A DNA stretch of 64,000 nt from Phaeodactylum tricornutum CCAP 1055/1 (taxonomy: Eukaryota; Bacillariophyta; Bacillariophyceae; Surirellales; Neidiaceae). The stretch lies in contig NC_011676.1 in NCBI RefSeq assembly GCF_000150955.2, positions 702,419 to 766,418 of the forward strand, read 5' to 3'. This document shows, one piece after another, positions 27,002 through 37,900 of the stretch; positions within the stretch are counted from its first letter, which is position 1, and each line of letters opens with the position of its first letter. The position numbers were made by a program, and so were the translations under genes. The notes under the pieces are model-generated. The model saw only the letters and a program-made list of their open reading frames with translations. It made no database searches and was not told where the DNA came from.

Positions 27002-27848
27002 GGTCGTAGTCAAGATGTCGGTCAGTCAGTTCTATCCAAAGCGCACTAGAGAGGGTTTTGGTCTTCCACAATGGGATCGGTAGGTTGCTCCTTCCTCTTT
27101 TGTTCGAATGATGAAAGGAAATTTTGATCGGGTCGTTTTTCCGTATCTCTCCGGTCGTGGTTGGCGGTTGCTATTTCCAGCTAGAGAAACTGCATCGTAT
27201 CAATTCAAATTTTATACAAATACAACTTTGAAGCATTTTATATGTTCCATTGACAACTACCAATATCTGACGGTTATGCTTCGGCACTTTATTTATGCGT
27301 TTCAGAAGGATGATTTGTTTCCGTTATATAATTTCTTCAACGGATATCAACGAGTCTCCTAAAAAACACAGAATCTATCTTTCCGTTGTTACCCCATTTG
27401 GGTATCCGTTATTAAGTATCATAAATTACCTCGAGGTCGACCTTGTCGAAAATCCCACTCGAGATTTCGCGGACAGACGATCTCTTTAATTATTTCAGTA
27501 TATACTTTGATGTATTGAGTGCGTACCCACCCGTATACGGAAAGCTGAGGGTCGCTCACTGTCCGACCCGTCACGATGTTGGTGACGTCCACACGGGTTG
27601 CGCGAAAAAGGCGCGCTTACGGCCGGGTTGCGCGTTGGAGGATTTCGGCCCTTCCCCGAGCCTTGGAGGGAGTCGAGACTCATTTCGTTTCCCCATGAAT
27701 CGTTTTCGGGGTGTGTGCGTTTTGTTTGGTATTGTACGTGTACGGGTGGATCTTGCTGGCTGCCGGTGCGTTGGTAAAACGAGAGTCTCTTAATATTCAT
27801 GATCCCAGCTATACACTTTCCCCGTCGACACTCAGTATTACTACTGCT
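27002..27848. other. Divergent intergenic region
   Basis: About 850 bases between the LRR gene (minus) and the glycosyltransferase (plus). The plus frame is open from 27711 without an ATG before 27849. No gene or repeat supported. Confidence 0.45.
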
Positions 27849-29408
27849 ATGTCATCCCTAGCCTTTAGTCGCGTAACCAAAATAAGCGTCTTGGTACCGC
27901 TTCTGGGTGGGGTGGTGTTGCTCGTTTCGATCCTCAGTCTTTCTATTGCTTCCAATGGTCTCTCGCATCTCGAACAAAGCAACCCTATCCATACTGCGCT
28001 TTCGCAATTTCACAACGAGAATTCTCTGTTGGAAGGACAAGGAGACGGGGCTCCGGTCGCGGACACACGCCCCGTTCTGGATCCCCGGAAACTCTATCCT
28101 TTCGAAGACCCCGATCCCAATCCACCCCTGGCAGACGGTCACGATACTTTTTCCGCCTGTATGCTCGTCATGGACGACAATCATCGTCTCGTGGAGTGGC
28201 TCGCCTATCACTACCACGTACTGCCGCTACGCCATTTAGTGGTTACCGTGGATCCACGCTCCCAGACCTCCCCCACATGGCTCTTTAATCGCTGGCGCAA
28301 ACAGGGCATGGTCGTGGAGCAGTGGGTCGATCGGGATTTTTGGCGAGCCGATCTCCAGCTCCTGCCTCTCCCAGCCAATTCCACCCTCCAAATAAAACGC
28401 GATCGACACCGGGGACGCCAAAAGTTCTTCTACCGATCCTGTCTTATTCATTTGAAGACCCTGAATCGCACCTGGGTCGCTTTGCATGATTCGGACGAGT
28501 ATCTCCTCTACAACCACGCCGGCGGAGACCGCTACGAGGCCTGGGAAGCGCGGATGCAAAAGCGTCACGATAACAGCGCTCAGCACGCTACATCCGCGCG
28601 GATCAAACCATCACATCCACCTCCACCCACGCCCGGAGAAGAAGGCGGAATGATTCGGTACATTCGTCAGGAACAGGCGGCGGGCGTGGAATACTACCAA
28701 TCGCCGTGTATAGGCGTGCCTCGTTTGAGCTTCGGGGCGGTCGAGAGTTCGCGCGCCGCCAGGGAAGCCGGTATGCCCCAATCATCCACCACGTTGGATG
28801 CCTTGCAGTTCGACACCCTCCGGTGGCATCGGCACGCTCCCCGCAACGATTTTGTCAAGAACGCACTTGGCAAAGTCCTCATGGATGTCTCTCGCATCGA
28901 TGTGGCCAAATCGCCGTATTTTATGAGTCTACATCGTCCCATTAAGAGTATATGCACGCCTCCTTGGCATAACGACTGGACGTCGGGATTACGAATCAAC
29001 CACTACTTGGGATCCTGGGAGTCATACGCCTTCCGAGATGATAGTCGACGGGGTGGTGAACGGTCACGGGAACAGTGGGAGTACAAGGCCACCACACATA
29101 CCGATCAGACTGACGACAACATACGTCCCTGGTTGCAAGGGTTTGTCGACGCCCAAGGGTTGTCGCAGGCGGAGCGGCTATTAGACAAGGCTGGCTTACC
29201 GCAAGGCTACCGGGTCGCAAACGAATCTCAATGGAATTTGTTGCCAGAAAAGTTGGCCAAGATTCTGAGCAGCGACGTGACGATTGCGAACGACAGCAAA
29301 ATGGTGATGTTCGATGCTTGGGTCCGGGCCAAGTATTGGAACGAAACATTTGATGTGCAGGAGACGTATCGAAAAGTACGGAATGCCGCTGCAGCGCCTG
29401 CCGTGTAA
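27849..29408 (+). CDS. GT92-like glycosyltransferase, type II membrane protein
   Basis: 519 residues from the ATG at 27849. A membrane anchor at residues 10-35 (ISVLVPLLGGVVLLVSILSL) and no cleavable signal suggest a Golgi type II enzyme. The catalytic part opens with FSACMLVMDDNHRLVEWLAY, continues LRHLVVTVDPRSQTSPTWLF, and has SCLIHLKTLNRTWVALHDSD followed by EYLLY; the DSDE is the likely metal- and nucleotide-sugar-binding acid cluster. This order resembles GT92 (DUF23) and related diatom glycosyltransferases. Sugar donor and acceptor unknown. Several NxS/T sites are present. The assignment to GT92 rather than a neighbouring family is moderate. Confidence 0.72.
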   Translation: MSSLAFSRVTKISVLVPLLGGVVLLVSILSLSIASNGLSHLEQSNPIHTALSQFHNENSLLEGQGDGAPVADTRPVLDPRKLYPFEDPDPNPPLADGHDTFSACMLVMDDNHRLVEWLAYHYHVLPLRHLVVTVDPRSQTSPTWLFNRWRKQGMVVEQWVDRDFWRADLQLLPLPANSTLQIKRDRHRGRQKFFYRSCLIHLKTLNRTWVALHDSDEYLLYNHAGGDRYEAWEARMQKRHDNSAQHATSARIKPSHPPPPTPGEEGGMIRYIRQEQAAGVEYYQSPCIGVPRLSFGAVESSRAAREAGMPQSSTTLDALQFDTLRWHRHAPRNDFVKNALGKVLMDVSRIDVAKSPYFMSLHRPIKSICTPPWHNDWTSGLRINHYLGSWESYAFRDDSRRGGERSREQWEYKATTHTDQTDDNIRPWLQGFVDAQGLSQAERLLDKAGLPQGYRVANESQWNLLPEKLAKILSSDVTIANDSKMVMFDAWVRAKYWNETFDVQETYRKVRNAAAAPAV

Positions 29409-29550
29409 CGATACGGGCACGGGAGAGCGTGACGGTGTTATTGCTATGTCAGTGTTTGCCGATATCTGTGTAACATATTAATTATGATAGATTTTCTCAT
29501 AGTGTAGAGTACATTTTCGCATTCGACTGGAAGCGCTTCTTTTTCCACCG

Positions 29551-31623
29551 TTACAACTCTTCTTTGCTCGATGATGCGTTCAGTAACATTTGCCGGGCAT
29601 ATTGATGCACGTCAATGTGTATGATTGGTTGGTTGGGCTTTGCTTTATCGTCTTTTTTGGGACGATGCTCGACCGTTCTTTCCTTTGCTTTAGATTCCTT
29701 GACTGGCTCAGGCACGCCCTCAACAAACTCCACGTTATACAACCCGTCTACCATTGGACTGTCGCCTTCCACGACGAGACTCCGATAAATAGCAACCCCG
29801 CGGTGATGGTATGCGATACTGGCATCGTACTCCCGATTCTGAAAACTTGTTGTGGCCAGGTTAAATTGGACTTCCGCGCTGGCCTGGTTACCTCCTTCGC
29901 CGGCACTTTCGTAGAGCTCCGCCGCACGAAGAAAGCTAGATTGGGCTGTTCCTATATCGCCTCGTGCTAGATACAATGCACCAAGGGTGGCATGTAAGTC
30001 ACCTTCGTACGCGTCGTTCTTTTCGTAGTAATATTCATTTTGGTCGTCAAAGTGTTCGTCCGCGTCGGCCATATTGGACTGATCTTCCAGCAACGCGTAG
30101 TAGTCCTCCAATATCATTTCGTACTTTTCAAGTGTGTCATTTTCACTCATCAAGGCGTACAATGGCGCTGATAAAGCTTGTAGCTGCCTGTGTGACTGGT
30201 ACCATTTCATGGCGGCTTTGTACTTTTCGTGCGACTGATCATATTTGCCCTGTTGCAAGTAGTATTCGGCAAGCCCAATGAGAATTTCGCCGACCGATAT
30301 GAGAACGTCCTCACGATCCGCTGAATCATGCGGTGATTGGTCAAGAATTGACATGAGTACTGAGAGTGCTTCTTCACTCGCTTCACTTCCTGATTTGAAG
30401 TTTCCCTGCAAAACTGCAGCGGTTGCCAAATTCTGCAAGGCGTTGGCCAATTGACGCTGCAACTCGATTGGCTCGTCGCGATTGCCTTGCTCTTCTATCA
30501 TCTTTCGAAAGACATTGGCGGAATCAGTGAACAGCAATTGTGCTTCTTGAGCGTTTTCAGCAGAGACGCTCGAGCCGTAGGAAAGAAGCTGCGCACGGGC
30601 TTCTGGACTCTTTTCCTGCGTTTGCTTGAGCTCGGCTATATCCATAGCAAGCTGAGAGTCATAGTCGTCTGAGCCTGAAATCAGAGAGACACCAATAGCT
30701 AGGCAGCAGTGTGCCCAGCCCATTCTAATGTCGTCCAGTACATCTTTTCTACTGAGATAGGAGCTTATCTCAACTCGATCCAACAAGTTCTTGTACGCCC
30801 TTTGGGCCTGGATAAAGTATTCTATGGCCAACTTGTTGTGCTCTTCAACTGTTGAAAAGGAGTAGGTCTCACCCATGTGAAAAATCACGGATGTTTTGCA
30901 ATGGAGTGACAGATCGCGATCTTCTTTGCTATCGTCTACCTGACTGTAAATTGCCTTGGCGGATTCAAAAGCATTTAAAGCAAGCCGTATCATCGACTGA
31001 CCATCGCCGAACGCCTTGAAAAGCTGTCCCATTTGCAAATTATGCGCTTGTCCTAATTCCAAGTAGGCTTGTCCTTGTTTAAAGGGATGAAACTTTGCGA
31101 CTTGGTTTCCGAGGAAAATATCTTGATGCCGTAGCAGAACAGCTTGGACTTCGTTACCGTACTGCGAAAACGGAGATCGGTAAATCTGAGCACCAATCTT
31201 CAGATCGACATCATCGGTTTTTTCCCTTCTCTTCTTGGTTGAATGGTCCTCTGTTTCGTCTCGTTGCACGACTGTCACAAGTGCTTCCACACACATTTCG
31301 TCTCCGCCGCCCTGTACGCAGGTCCGGAACGGATCCAAAGCTCCGGACCAATCTTTGTGGACTTCAAAGGTGCAGACCACTGTTGATTCATCATATTTCT
31401 TCTCTTCACAGATCAAACCACTGGTCTGTCCAAGGATGGACGATGGTAACGGAGTCAATGCGAATATGGTGGCGAACCGACCGACAACAAATACAGCAGG
31501 AACTAAGAAACCAATCTGGCCTCGAGGGAGGAAGAAGGACCTACTCTGCCGCCGTCGCTGCAGGGAAGGGGGATCTTCCACCCCCCGTAACAAAGTGGAG
31601 GGTTGCGAAAGCGTAGCTGTCAT
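29551..31623 (-). CDS. ER-type TPR protein ending in KEEL
   Basis: 690 residues from the ATG at 31623. An N-terminal hydrophobic segment (GQIGFLVPAVFVVGRFATIF, near residues 35-60) is followed by a 60-residue Cys-containing part (SGLICEEKKYDESTVVCTFE, FRTCVQGGGDEMC), then helical repeats of TPR type through residue 600 (for example KYDQSHEKYKAAMKWYQSH, LGALYLARGDIGTAQSSFLR and YDASIAYHHRGVAIYRSL). The protein ends SSSKEEL, a variant of the KDEL/HDEL ER-retrieval signal. Together this points to an ER-luminal TPR protein, perhaps a chaperone partner; that is inference. The frame is open upstream of 31623 but without an ATG. Confidence 0.72.
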   Translation of the reverse strand: MTATLSQPSTLLRGVEDPPSLQRRRQSRSFFLPRGQIGFLVPAVFVVGRFATIFALTPLPSSILGQTSGLICEEKKYDESTVVCTFEVHKDWSGALDPFRTCVQGGGDEMCVEALVTVVQRDETEDHSTKKRREKTDDVDLKIGAQIYRSPFSQYGNEVQAVLLRHQDIFLGNQVAKFHPFKQGQAYLELGQAHNLQMGQLFKAFGDGQSMIRLALNAFESAKAIYSQVDDSKEDRDLSLHCKTSVIFHMGETYSFSTVEEHNKLAIEYFIQAQRAYKNLLDRVEISSYLSRKDVLDDIRMGWAHCCLAIGVSLISGSDDYDSQLAMDIAELKQTQEKSPEARAQLLSYGSSVSAENAQEAQLLFTDSANVFRKMIEEQGNRDEPIELQRQLANALQNLATAAVLQGNFKSGSEASEEALSVLMSILDQSPHDSADREDVLISVGEILIGLAEYYLQQGKYDQSHEKYKAAMKWYQSHRQLQALSAPLYALMSENDTLEKYEMILEDYYALLEDQSNMADADEHFDDQNEYYYEKNDAYEGDLHATLGALYLARGDIGTAQSSFLRAAELYESAGEGGNQASAEVQFNLATTSFQNREYDASIAYHHRGVAIYRSLVVEGDSPMVDGLYNVEFVEGVPEPVKESKAKERTVEHRPKKDDKAKPNQPIIHIDVHQYARQMLLNASSSKEEL

Positions 31624-32176
31624 TCGGATTGCACTGTTCGCGCTTTTGTTCCAGCCGAAAAGGTAGGTTACAAGGCGGAATGGGAGAAAAGAAGGAAATG
31701 AGAAAAGACTTTCATTAGCCTGATTTGAAAACCCCGAGTGACGCAGTCTGTATTTGTACGTGCAGCTAAATAACGCCACTCACTGTCAATGTTATCATTC
31801 TATTTTTGCTTTGTTTTATGTTCTATACCTTTGATCCTGGACTTTTGCAGCCGTAAATCGTTGCAATCTTCTAATGATGGATGCCGATGACGGAATTCCG
31901 GTGTCGTTTCTAGTTTGTCGTTCGCTCATTTGTCTAAATCATGACTTTACAAGAGAACAACAATATCGTCTGATGCAAGAATAAAATGTAAAGTGATCAC
32001 AAATTGGGTCCATTGGCGCTACCGGTTAAAGAGGCTGTCATACGAGAGAGATAGTACTGGTACTCGCACTGGCCGAGGCCAAATTCCTATGGGCTACAAT
32101 GGTCTAAGTTGTTAATGAAGCGATTGATTGATTCTGGGCCTCATACTCCGATCAACTGTCTATCTACTTGGCCAAT
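31624..32176. other. Intergenic spacer
   Basis: About 550 bases between two minus-strand genes; nothing recognised. Confidence 0.45.
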
Positions 32177-33202
32177 TTAGGCTGCAATCCAGCTCAGAGC
32201 CATGGCACAAACAGCCATACCAGAAAAAACCCGTGTAGAAAAACTTCCGCTGCTCATTTCCGATGTTAACGCGCTCGCACTGGTAGTGATTTCAGTGTTG
32301 GTGGCGGTGCTAGTAGCGGTGTTGCTGGAACCAGCGGAGTCGCGAGAGTCTCTAGTATTGTCCATTGAGTCAGCAGAGTCTTGCGAGTCCGGGCGATTGT
32401 CGTCCGAATCAACGGAAGGATCGACGGAGTCACTGGGTGAATTACTACCAGGGAGGTCTTGGGAAGGAGCGGAAGGAATTGATAAGCCGTCTAGGGAGTC
32501 GTCCGCACTCGAGCTATTCGAACCCGGTCTTCCTCCAGTACTTGCGTTAACCGGAAAATCTTGAAACCCTGGAAAGAGCTCGTCCAGATCATCGCCGTCG
32601 AACAAACATCCATTCGTGGAGGCCTGCGGCTCGATATTGTCACAATTGATGTCAACACTAGAGTCGCCATCTCCTCCGACGCAGACCGCGCAGCTGTTGC
32701 AGCTTGTAAGCGAGCTACTATTGACGTTTGCTTCAAAGCCAATCTCACAACTAATCGGTGCACGGCCATTTCCATCAAAGCTGAAACTGATGCAACCATT
32801 GCTACGGGGCATGCTTGACTGAGTATAGTCCGTGCAAAGTTCCACGGACTCGTACACCGATCCACCGGTGTTCCAGAGCACCGCTAACTGAAAGATAGCG
32901 CAAGTGCCATCTTCGCATACCTCCGGAGACAGGCAGGTTGACCTTGTTCTGGCATCGTTACACTCGCACGTAAAGCCCGGAAGAGTAGGTCCAAAGCTTT
33001 CGCAAGTGTTTGAGGCGTTGTCAGTCAGGGAAGTGAGTTCGGCGGATCGCAAACTACGACGAGAGGGTTTCTGGGACACAGCTTGCTTTGTCTTCCGAAT
33101 AACCTTTCCTACCAAGGGAGAATCACTCAGAACTGCCGTGAGCGAGTTGGTAGTCGCATCGACTACAGAGGCCGTTAATGCAAAGATAATAGCGAGTCGC
33201 AT
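32177..33202 (-). CDS. Ser/Asp-rich surface protein with cysteine domain and GPI-like tail
   Basis: 341 residues from the ATG at 33202. Signal peptide MRLAIIFALTASVVDA. Residues 70-215 hold 14 or more cysteines (TCECNDARTRSTCLSPEVCE, TSCNSCAVCVGG), suggesting a disulfide-bonded extracellular fold. Residues 230-310 are a low-complexity stalk of Ser, Asp and Pro (SDSVDPSVDSDDNRPDSQDS). The end is hydrophobic (VFSGMAVCAMALSWIAA) after a Ser-rich stretch, as expected for a GPI anchor signal. No family recognised. Likely a diatom cell-surface or frustule-associated protein. Confidence 0.72.
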   Translation of the reverse strand: MRLAIIFALTASVVDATTNSLTAVLSDSPLVGKVIRKTKQAVSQKPSRRSLRSAELTSLTDNASNTCESFGPTLPGFTCECNDARTRSTCLSPEVCEDGTCAIFQLAVLWNTGGSVYESVELCTDYTQSSMPRSNGCISFSFDGNGRAPISCEIGFEANVNSSSLTSCNSCAVCVGGDGDSSVDINCDNIEPQASTNGCLFDGDDLDELFPGFQDFPVNASTGGRPGSNSSSADDSLDGLSIPSAPSQDLPGSNSPSDSVDPSVDSDDNRPDSQDSADSMDNTRDSRDSAGSSNTATSTATNTEITTSASALTSEMSSGSFSTRVFSGMAVCAMALSWIAA

Positions 33203-33814
33203 TTTAAGAGGATTATAGTTTGATGACACCAAAGAATTGTGAGTAATTTTGCAAATTAACTTACTCTGAGCCAATTCACGAACGAAGGATAAAACTTTCA
33301 AATCTTGCCAGGTTGACTGATTTTCGCACGAATGATTGGGTTATTGCGCCTTTCGTTATGAAGGCGTTCAAAAGGAGCTCGTATACTCGCAGGTCGTCCA
33401 AAACTGTAGCAAGCAAACGTTTGTTGGAGAGAGTCGTGTTACCCAATACTGAGAAATATTGTTGCAGATAGTCTTGGTTCTGCAAACCGGTAAGGTTATG
33501 ACCAGCTCGTTGAGAAAGTGTGACCACATCCTTAGTTTCGTTTAAATAAATGTGATTTGAAGTGACGACGACACTTCCGTTTTGCCATTTGTCCGTCTCT
33601 AATAGTCCGGGTCATGATATTTACAATCGTGCAAAAGCTAAAATTCAAATATTTGTGTCTATCCTTCTCTTTGCTTTATCTAGGTTTCGTACCTCGGACG
33701 GACAGCGCGTGGATTTTGCGATGGCGGACAAGCTTTGGATTTGACGTCGGGAAGTTAGCTTATATTTTCTTTTTACATTAGCGGTTTGACGTGAAGCAAC
33801 GAAGTGCGGTGCCA
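33203..33814. other. Divergent intergenic region
   Basis: About 610 bases between divergent genes; a short minus-strand open frame (33276-33527) lacks a normal ATG and support. Confidence 0.45.
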
Positions 33815-34972
33815 ATGCAGAAAAATGAGATTGGGCTCATTGCGCCAACACCGGCGCTAGACAGTTTGTCCGAAGATGTTACCTTTCTTTGGCTCTCGGG
33901 CCAAGCGTCCATTCCCGTATACGACGAAGTGCCATCGTCACTCGTATTTCTACGTGATCATGTTGCTTTGAGCCGTCCGTGTATCATTCGCAATGCCGTT
34001 TTGGATAAAAGTGAAAACAAATGTCCTCTGCACCTAACATTGGACGACTTGGTTGACTCGGATCCGACACTCTCCTTAGTGGTAGACGTGACTCCAGACG
34101 GACAAGGCGATTGTTTGAGGCTTGCCCAACATCAAACCCTGGGCTGCAAACATAAAGAAAACAGTCAACGAACGTTTGTCAAACCATTTGAACACCGCAT
34201 GTCCATATCGGAGTTTCGTTCTTGTTTGCGAGCAACTCGATCTGGGACGACACCATCGCTAGAGCAAATCAAAAATCGTATATTTCAGTCCACGGCCGAC
34301 GTATCATGCACTGTTTCTGAGGAAGCATTCAATCACGGTCTTCCGACGGAAGCCGTTTACTACTATTCTCGTCAAAACGATTGCTTGCGGAGCGAGCTGT
34401 ACTCGTTGTGGCAAAAAAAGCTCTTTCCGGAGAATTTTGTATGGGCATCCGAGGCCTTTGGTGTGCCCGAACCGGAGGCTGTCAACCTTTGGTTGGGCAA
34501 CGAGCAAGCAGTTTCTTCGATGCACAAGGATCACTACGAAAATTTATTCTACGTCCTATCGGGCGAGAAAGTTTTCACTCTTTGTCCTCCAGCTGATGCA
34601 CCATTCTTATACGAACAGAATTGTTCGAGTGGATGCTTTCAGTACAGCGCGACCGAAGGCTGGACGATAAGCTCCGATGTTCATCAAGACGGAACAACAT
34701 TGAAGATCCCTTGGATTTCTGCCGACGTGGTCGAGAAAGAGAAATCGGAGGTTCTTGATGAGTTTCCACTTTTGACTTATACGCACCCTTTGGAAGTGCA
34801 CATTCGAGCTGGCGATCTCTTGTATTTACCGGCTTTGTGGTTTCACAGAGTTACGCAATCCTGCGAGACCGTTGGCATAAACTACTGGTACGATATGAAA
34901 TTTGATTCACCTTCTTGGTGTTATTTTCATTTTTTGCAATCCCTCATACCCAACGAGGCCATCCAAGGCTGA
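33815..34972 (+). CDS. JMJD7: JMJD7-like JmjC-domain hydroxylase
   Basis: 385 residues from the ATG at 33815. Fe(II)- and 2-oxoglutarate-dependent JmjC oxygenase. The active site is in NLWLGNEQAVSSMHKDHYEN (His and Asp iron ligands, HKD), followed by FYVLSGEKVFTLCPPAD and the distal His in LLYLPALWFHRVTQ. Human JMJD7 reads nearly the same in this block; it hydroxylates a lysine of the translation GTPases DRG1/2. The N-terminal part (PSSLVFLRDHVALSRPCIIR) also fits. It is longer than the human protein (316 residues), by an insertion near residues 110-160 before the catalytic barrel. Cytosolic, no leader. Family is firm; substrate by analogy. Confidence 0.9.
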   Translation: MQKNEIGLIAPTPALDSLSEDVTFLWLSGQASIPVYDEVPSSLVFLRDHVALSRPCIIRNAVLDKSENKCPLHLTLDDLVDSDPTLSLVVDVTPDGQGDCLRLAQHQTLGCKHKENSQRTFVKPFEHRMSISEFRSCLRATRSGTTPSLEQIKNRIFQSTADVSCTVSEEAFNHGLPTEAVYYYSRQNDCLRSELYSLWQKKLFPENFVWASEAFGVPEPEAVNLWLGNEQAVSSMHKDHYENLFYVLSGEKVFTLCPPADAPFLYEQNCSSGCFQYSATEGWTISSDVHQDGTTLKIPWISADVVEKEKSEVLDEFPLLTYTHPLEVHIRAGDLLYLPALWFHRVTQSCETVGINYWYDMKFDSPSWCYFHFLQSLIPNEAIQG

Positions 34973-37900
34973 CACGAGGAAGAAAGGGAAAAGCTGCAAC
35001 CTCGACTCTCTTTCTGTAAATGCTATGTTAAAAAAACATTTACCATTGGTGCAATTTGGTCTTTAGAGTCAGTGGAGTGGATTTATTGTCAGATACTGCA
35101 CCAACTTTTTCCGTCCGTCAAAACGTATTGCCCTTTGTAAACTCTCTATTCATGGAATATCTTACAGTAGAGATTGACCGTTTCTTCCTTGCATATAGTT
35201 CGTTTTTGTTGACTGTTCATCTCATTCTGATTGAAATCGTCTTGTCGTCTTTGATTGGAACTCCTAAAAGGAGGTGCTCAAGATTTCTTTCCGCGTGCCG
35301 CAGAATCAACCCATCTATGTCCCTGTGTAGAACCAACTAGTTGATAGAGTACCTAAGCTGTCCTTGAAGAGAGTCGCATTGTCTTACTTCTTTTTGTTCA
35401 CCAAAAGGTAGCTATTGGGTTGCACACTGAAACGCATGATTATCTCTCCCAAGTCGACAAAGCCTTTATCAGACTGATCGCCGAAAACGACTTCACCCCA
35501 TGGCATGGCATTTTCGTCGCTCTACAATCTTGCTGAATCGTCGATTTTCAACATCTACAAATACTGTCCCGGTTCGAGTTTGTGGCAACTCAGCAAGTAC
35601 GAACATCTACTGATTGGTTGTATTCCAGGGCATTCGCTACCTTAGCAACCATTGAATTCTCAATCACTTGGATCATGACCCGTCCTTGCGATCGACTGGA
35701 TTCGAACAGGCTTTCTCCACATCGAAAAACGACCGAAGGCCGAGTCAACGGCACATGCGATTGCCATCTCGAAGGTTTGAATTGCGGTAAGAGGCATCGA
35801 TCAGCATAAACGATGACTGATCTTTGTGGAGGTGGCATAGCGCTACCTTCTGGCAGCCGCCTTGAACATTTCATACAAAATGAAATCTCCTGAATATCTC
35901 TGATAGAGTGCAAGGGCAAATGCCGTAGTTTATTTGCAATGTTTTGTGCGTCGATATTTGCTGGCGAAGTCGGCACGTCCGTCTGACAGTGAGTAGTCTC
36001 CGTTGCAGGATAGGTGTTCGCACCTAATCTCAATGGGGTCACGCTGTTATCATCCAAATGCATCTTGACACTTGAATGCCACTTCCCTTAGCTCAAGAGC
36101 GACTTTAAAAGCCCGAGCTAGACGGGATTTAACAGCGAGAATCCCTCCAGCATATTCCACCGTATGATATGTGTAAACACTACCGGAATTCGGAGACAAA
36201 CCGCGCACCTAGACCATTTGCTATTCGTTGGAGTCCGAGTTGCCAGACATCAATGCGGACAGCCTGTAAGTATACACAAGAAAGGGAGGTCATTGAGTAC
36301 CATCCTCACCTGAGCGCCAATATTGCATTAATGCCCCCCGATTCAGCCATCCGATCTTCTGTCGCGAATGTAACAATGCGTATCTACCGTTTTCCACCAA
36401 GTCATCGGTACAACACCGGCAGCTGGAAGGGACAAGATAGAGCGGCTTTGGTGAGCTTTTTCCGCAACATCGATGCAAGCCCACTTTTTGCAGTGGAGTT
36501 GTGAGCGATGTCGATCCCTCCCCGGTAATCTGCATAAGCAAGAAGTTCCTTCAAAAATTTTCTCGATATCAGTAAGCTAGCCACGGTGCTATCCGTTGAC
36601 GATTGTAGCTGCCAGCAGATCAATTGGTAGTATAGTAGTAGTATCGCTGTCGCATTCAGATTTCGGCCACGTCGAAATTTCCATAATCTTCTGAATGAAG
36701 CACTTCCATTCGATGGTCTTCGACGGATTACCGGTAGAAGTCCCACAAAGCAGATTATTTACATCGCATTTGCACCACCTGTAAAGACAACTTTCTACAT
36801 GCATATGTCATGGCAGTAGAGGAACTTTCGTCCTACTACTTGTGAGTACAGCTTCCTCGGAATAAAAACTTTCGTCTCGCATATTTCATTTGACCCGAGA
36901 GTAGTGGCTCTGCCATACTCGATTTTAATTGAGACCTCCCTTGGGATCGGCTGGTCACACCGTCGTATACTGCGCAGAAACCAGACCTTCTGCTCTTCCA
37001 CATGGATGGCTCGAAACGTGGATCAATGATCATAGAGATCCAACGTTTTGCCGTCTCGTTTTTCGCTAACAAGTGCCGACATCTCACTTCGTGGATCGGC
37101 AAAGCTCCAGATTAAAAATCCACCACACAGCGGCAGACGGTCAAGAAGCGTACCTGTAACGCACTAGAATGGAGACCCCCGTCAGAGAAAAAATGCAGAG
37201 CGATCAGACTGCATGAAGTCGCAGACTTACTAATGCAAACCGAGTCTCCAATTTCGCGATCACAAATCTCCTAGAAACTTCATGAGACAACTGACAGGGG
37301 AAAAGGGTATTCGATGAGACACGATGTGAATTTGGTGGTTGGACGCCCACTCGTCGTCAAACCAAAATTTGTTTGCTTTGCCTCAACATTTTGATATACA
37401 AGCTTCACAAGCTGCTTAGGTGGGAGTCGTCCCTTTCGAAATGACAAACATCAAGGCTAGACAGGCCCTCACTATCATTCGCCAAAATACAAATCAAGCT
37501 CTCTTCGAAAATAGAAGCTTTGACTTTTCAACAGAAACGGAAGTGTCTTGAGTGTCACTTAAGGTGAAAGCAACAGAGGAAACAAGTCGTAAGAAATGGC
37601 ATCACGGGAAACGCAAAAGAAACAGGCAACTGCAGGAAGAATCCCATGTTGGCCGACCTTTCTAAAATGAATGTTCGACAGGCATTGCACTACTGCAGCA
37701 AATTTGGTGTTTGTGAAATCATAAAACGTGAATACCCAGGACTGGATCAAGTTCGGTGGTTGCTCCTCCAACCTGTGTTTGAAGGCTCAACAAAGACTCC
37801 GGCGTACCAAAGGCGGAGGCATCCGTTTAAAAAAAAGAAAGTCAGTAAAAGTAACCATTTAAGCACAGCCAGAATTGCTCACCAGCCATGACGGAGCAGC

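Noticed and set aside
35690-35760. GGATTCGAAC, resembling a tRNA B-box on the minus strand
   Set aside because: No matching A-box, anticodon stem or acceptor pairing could be found at the right distance.
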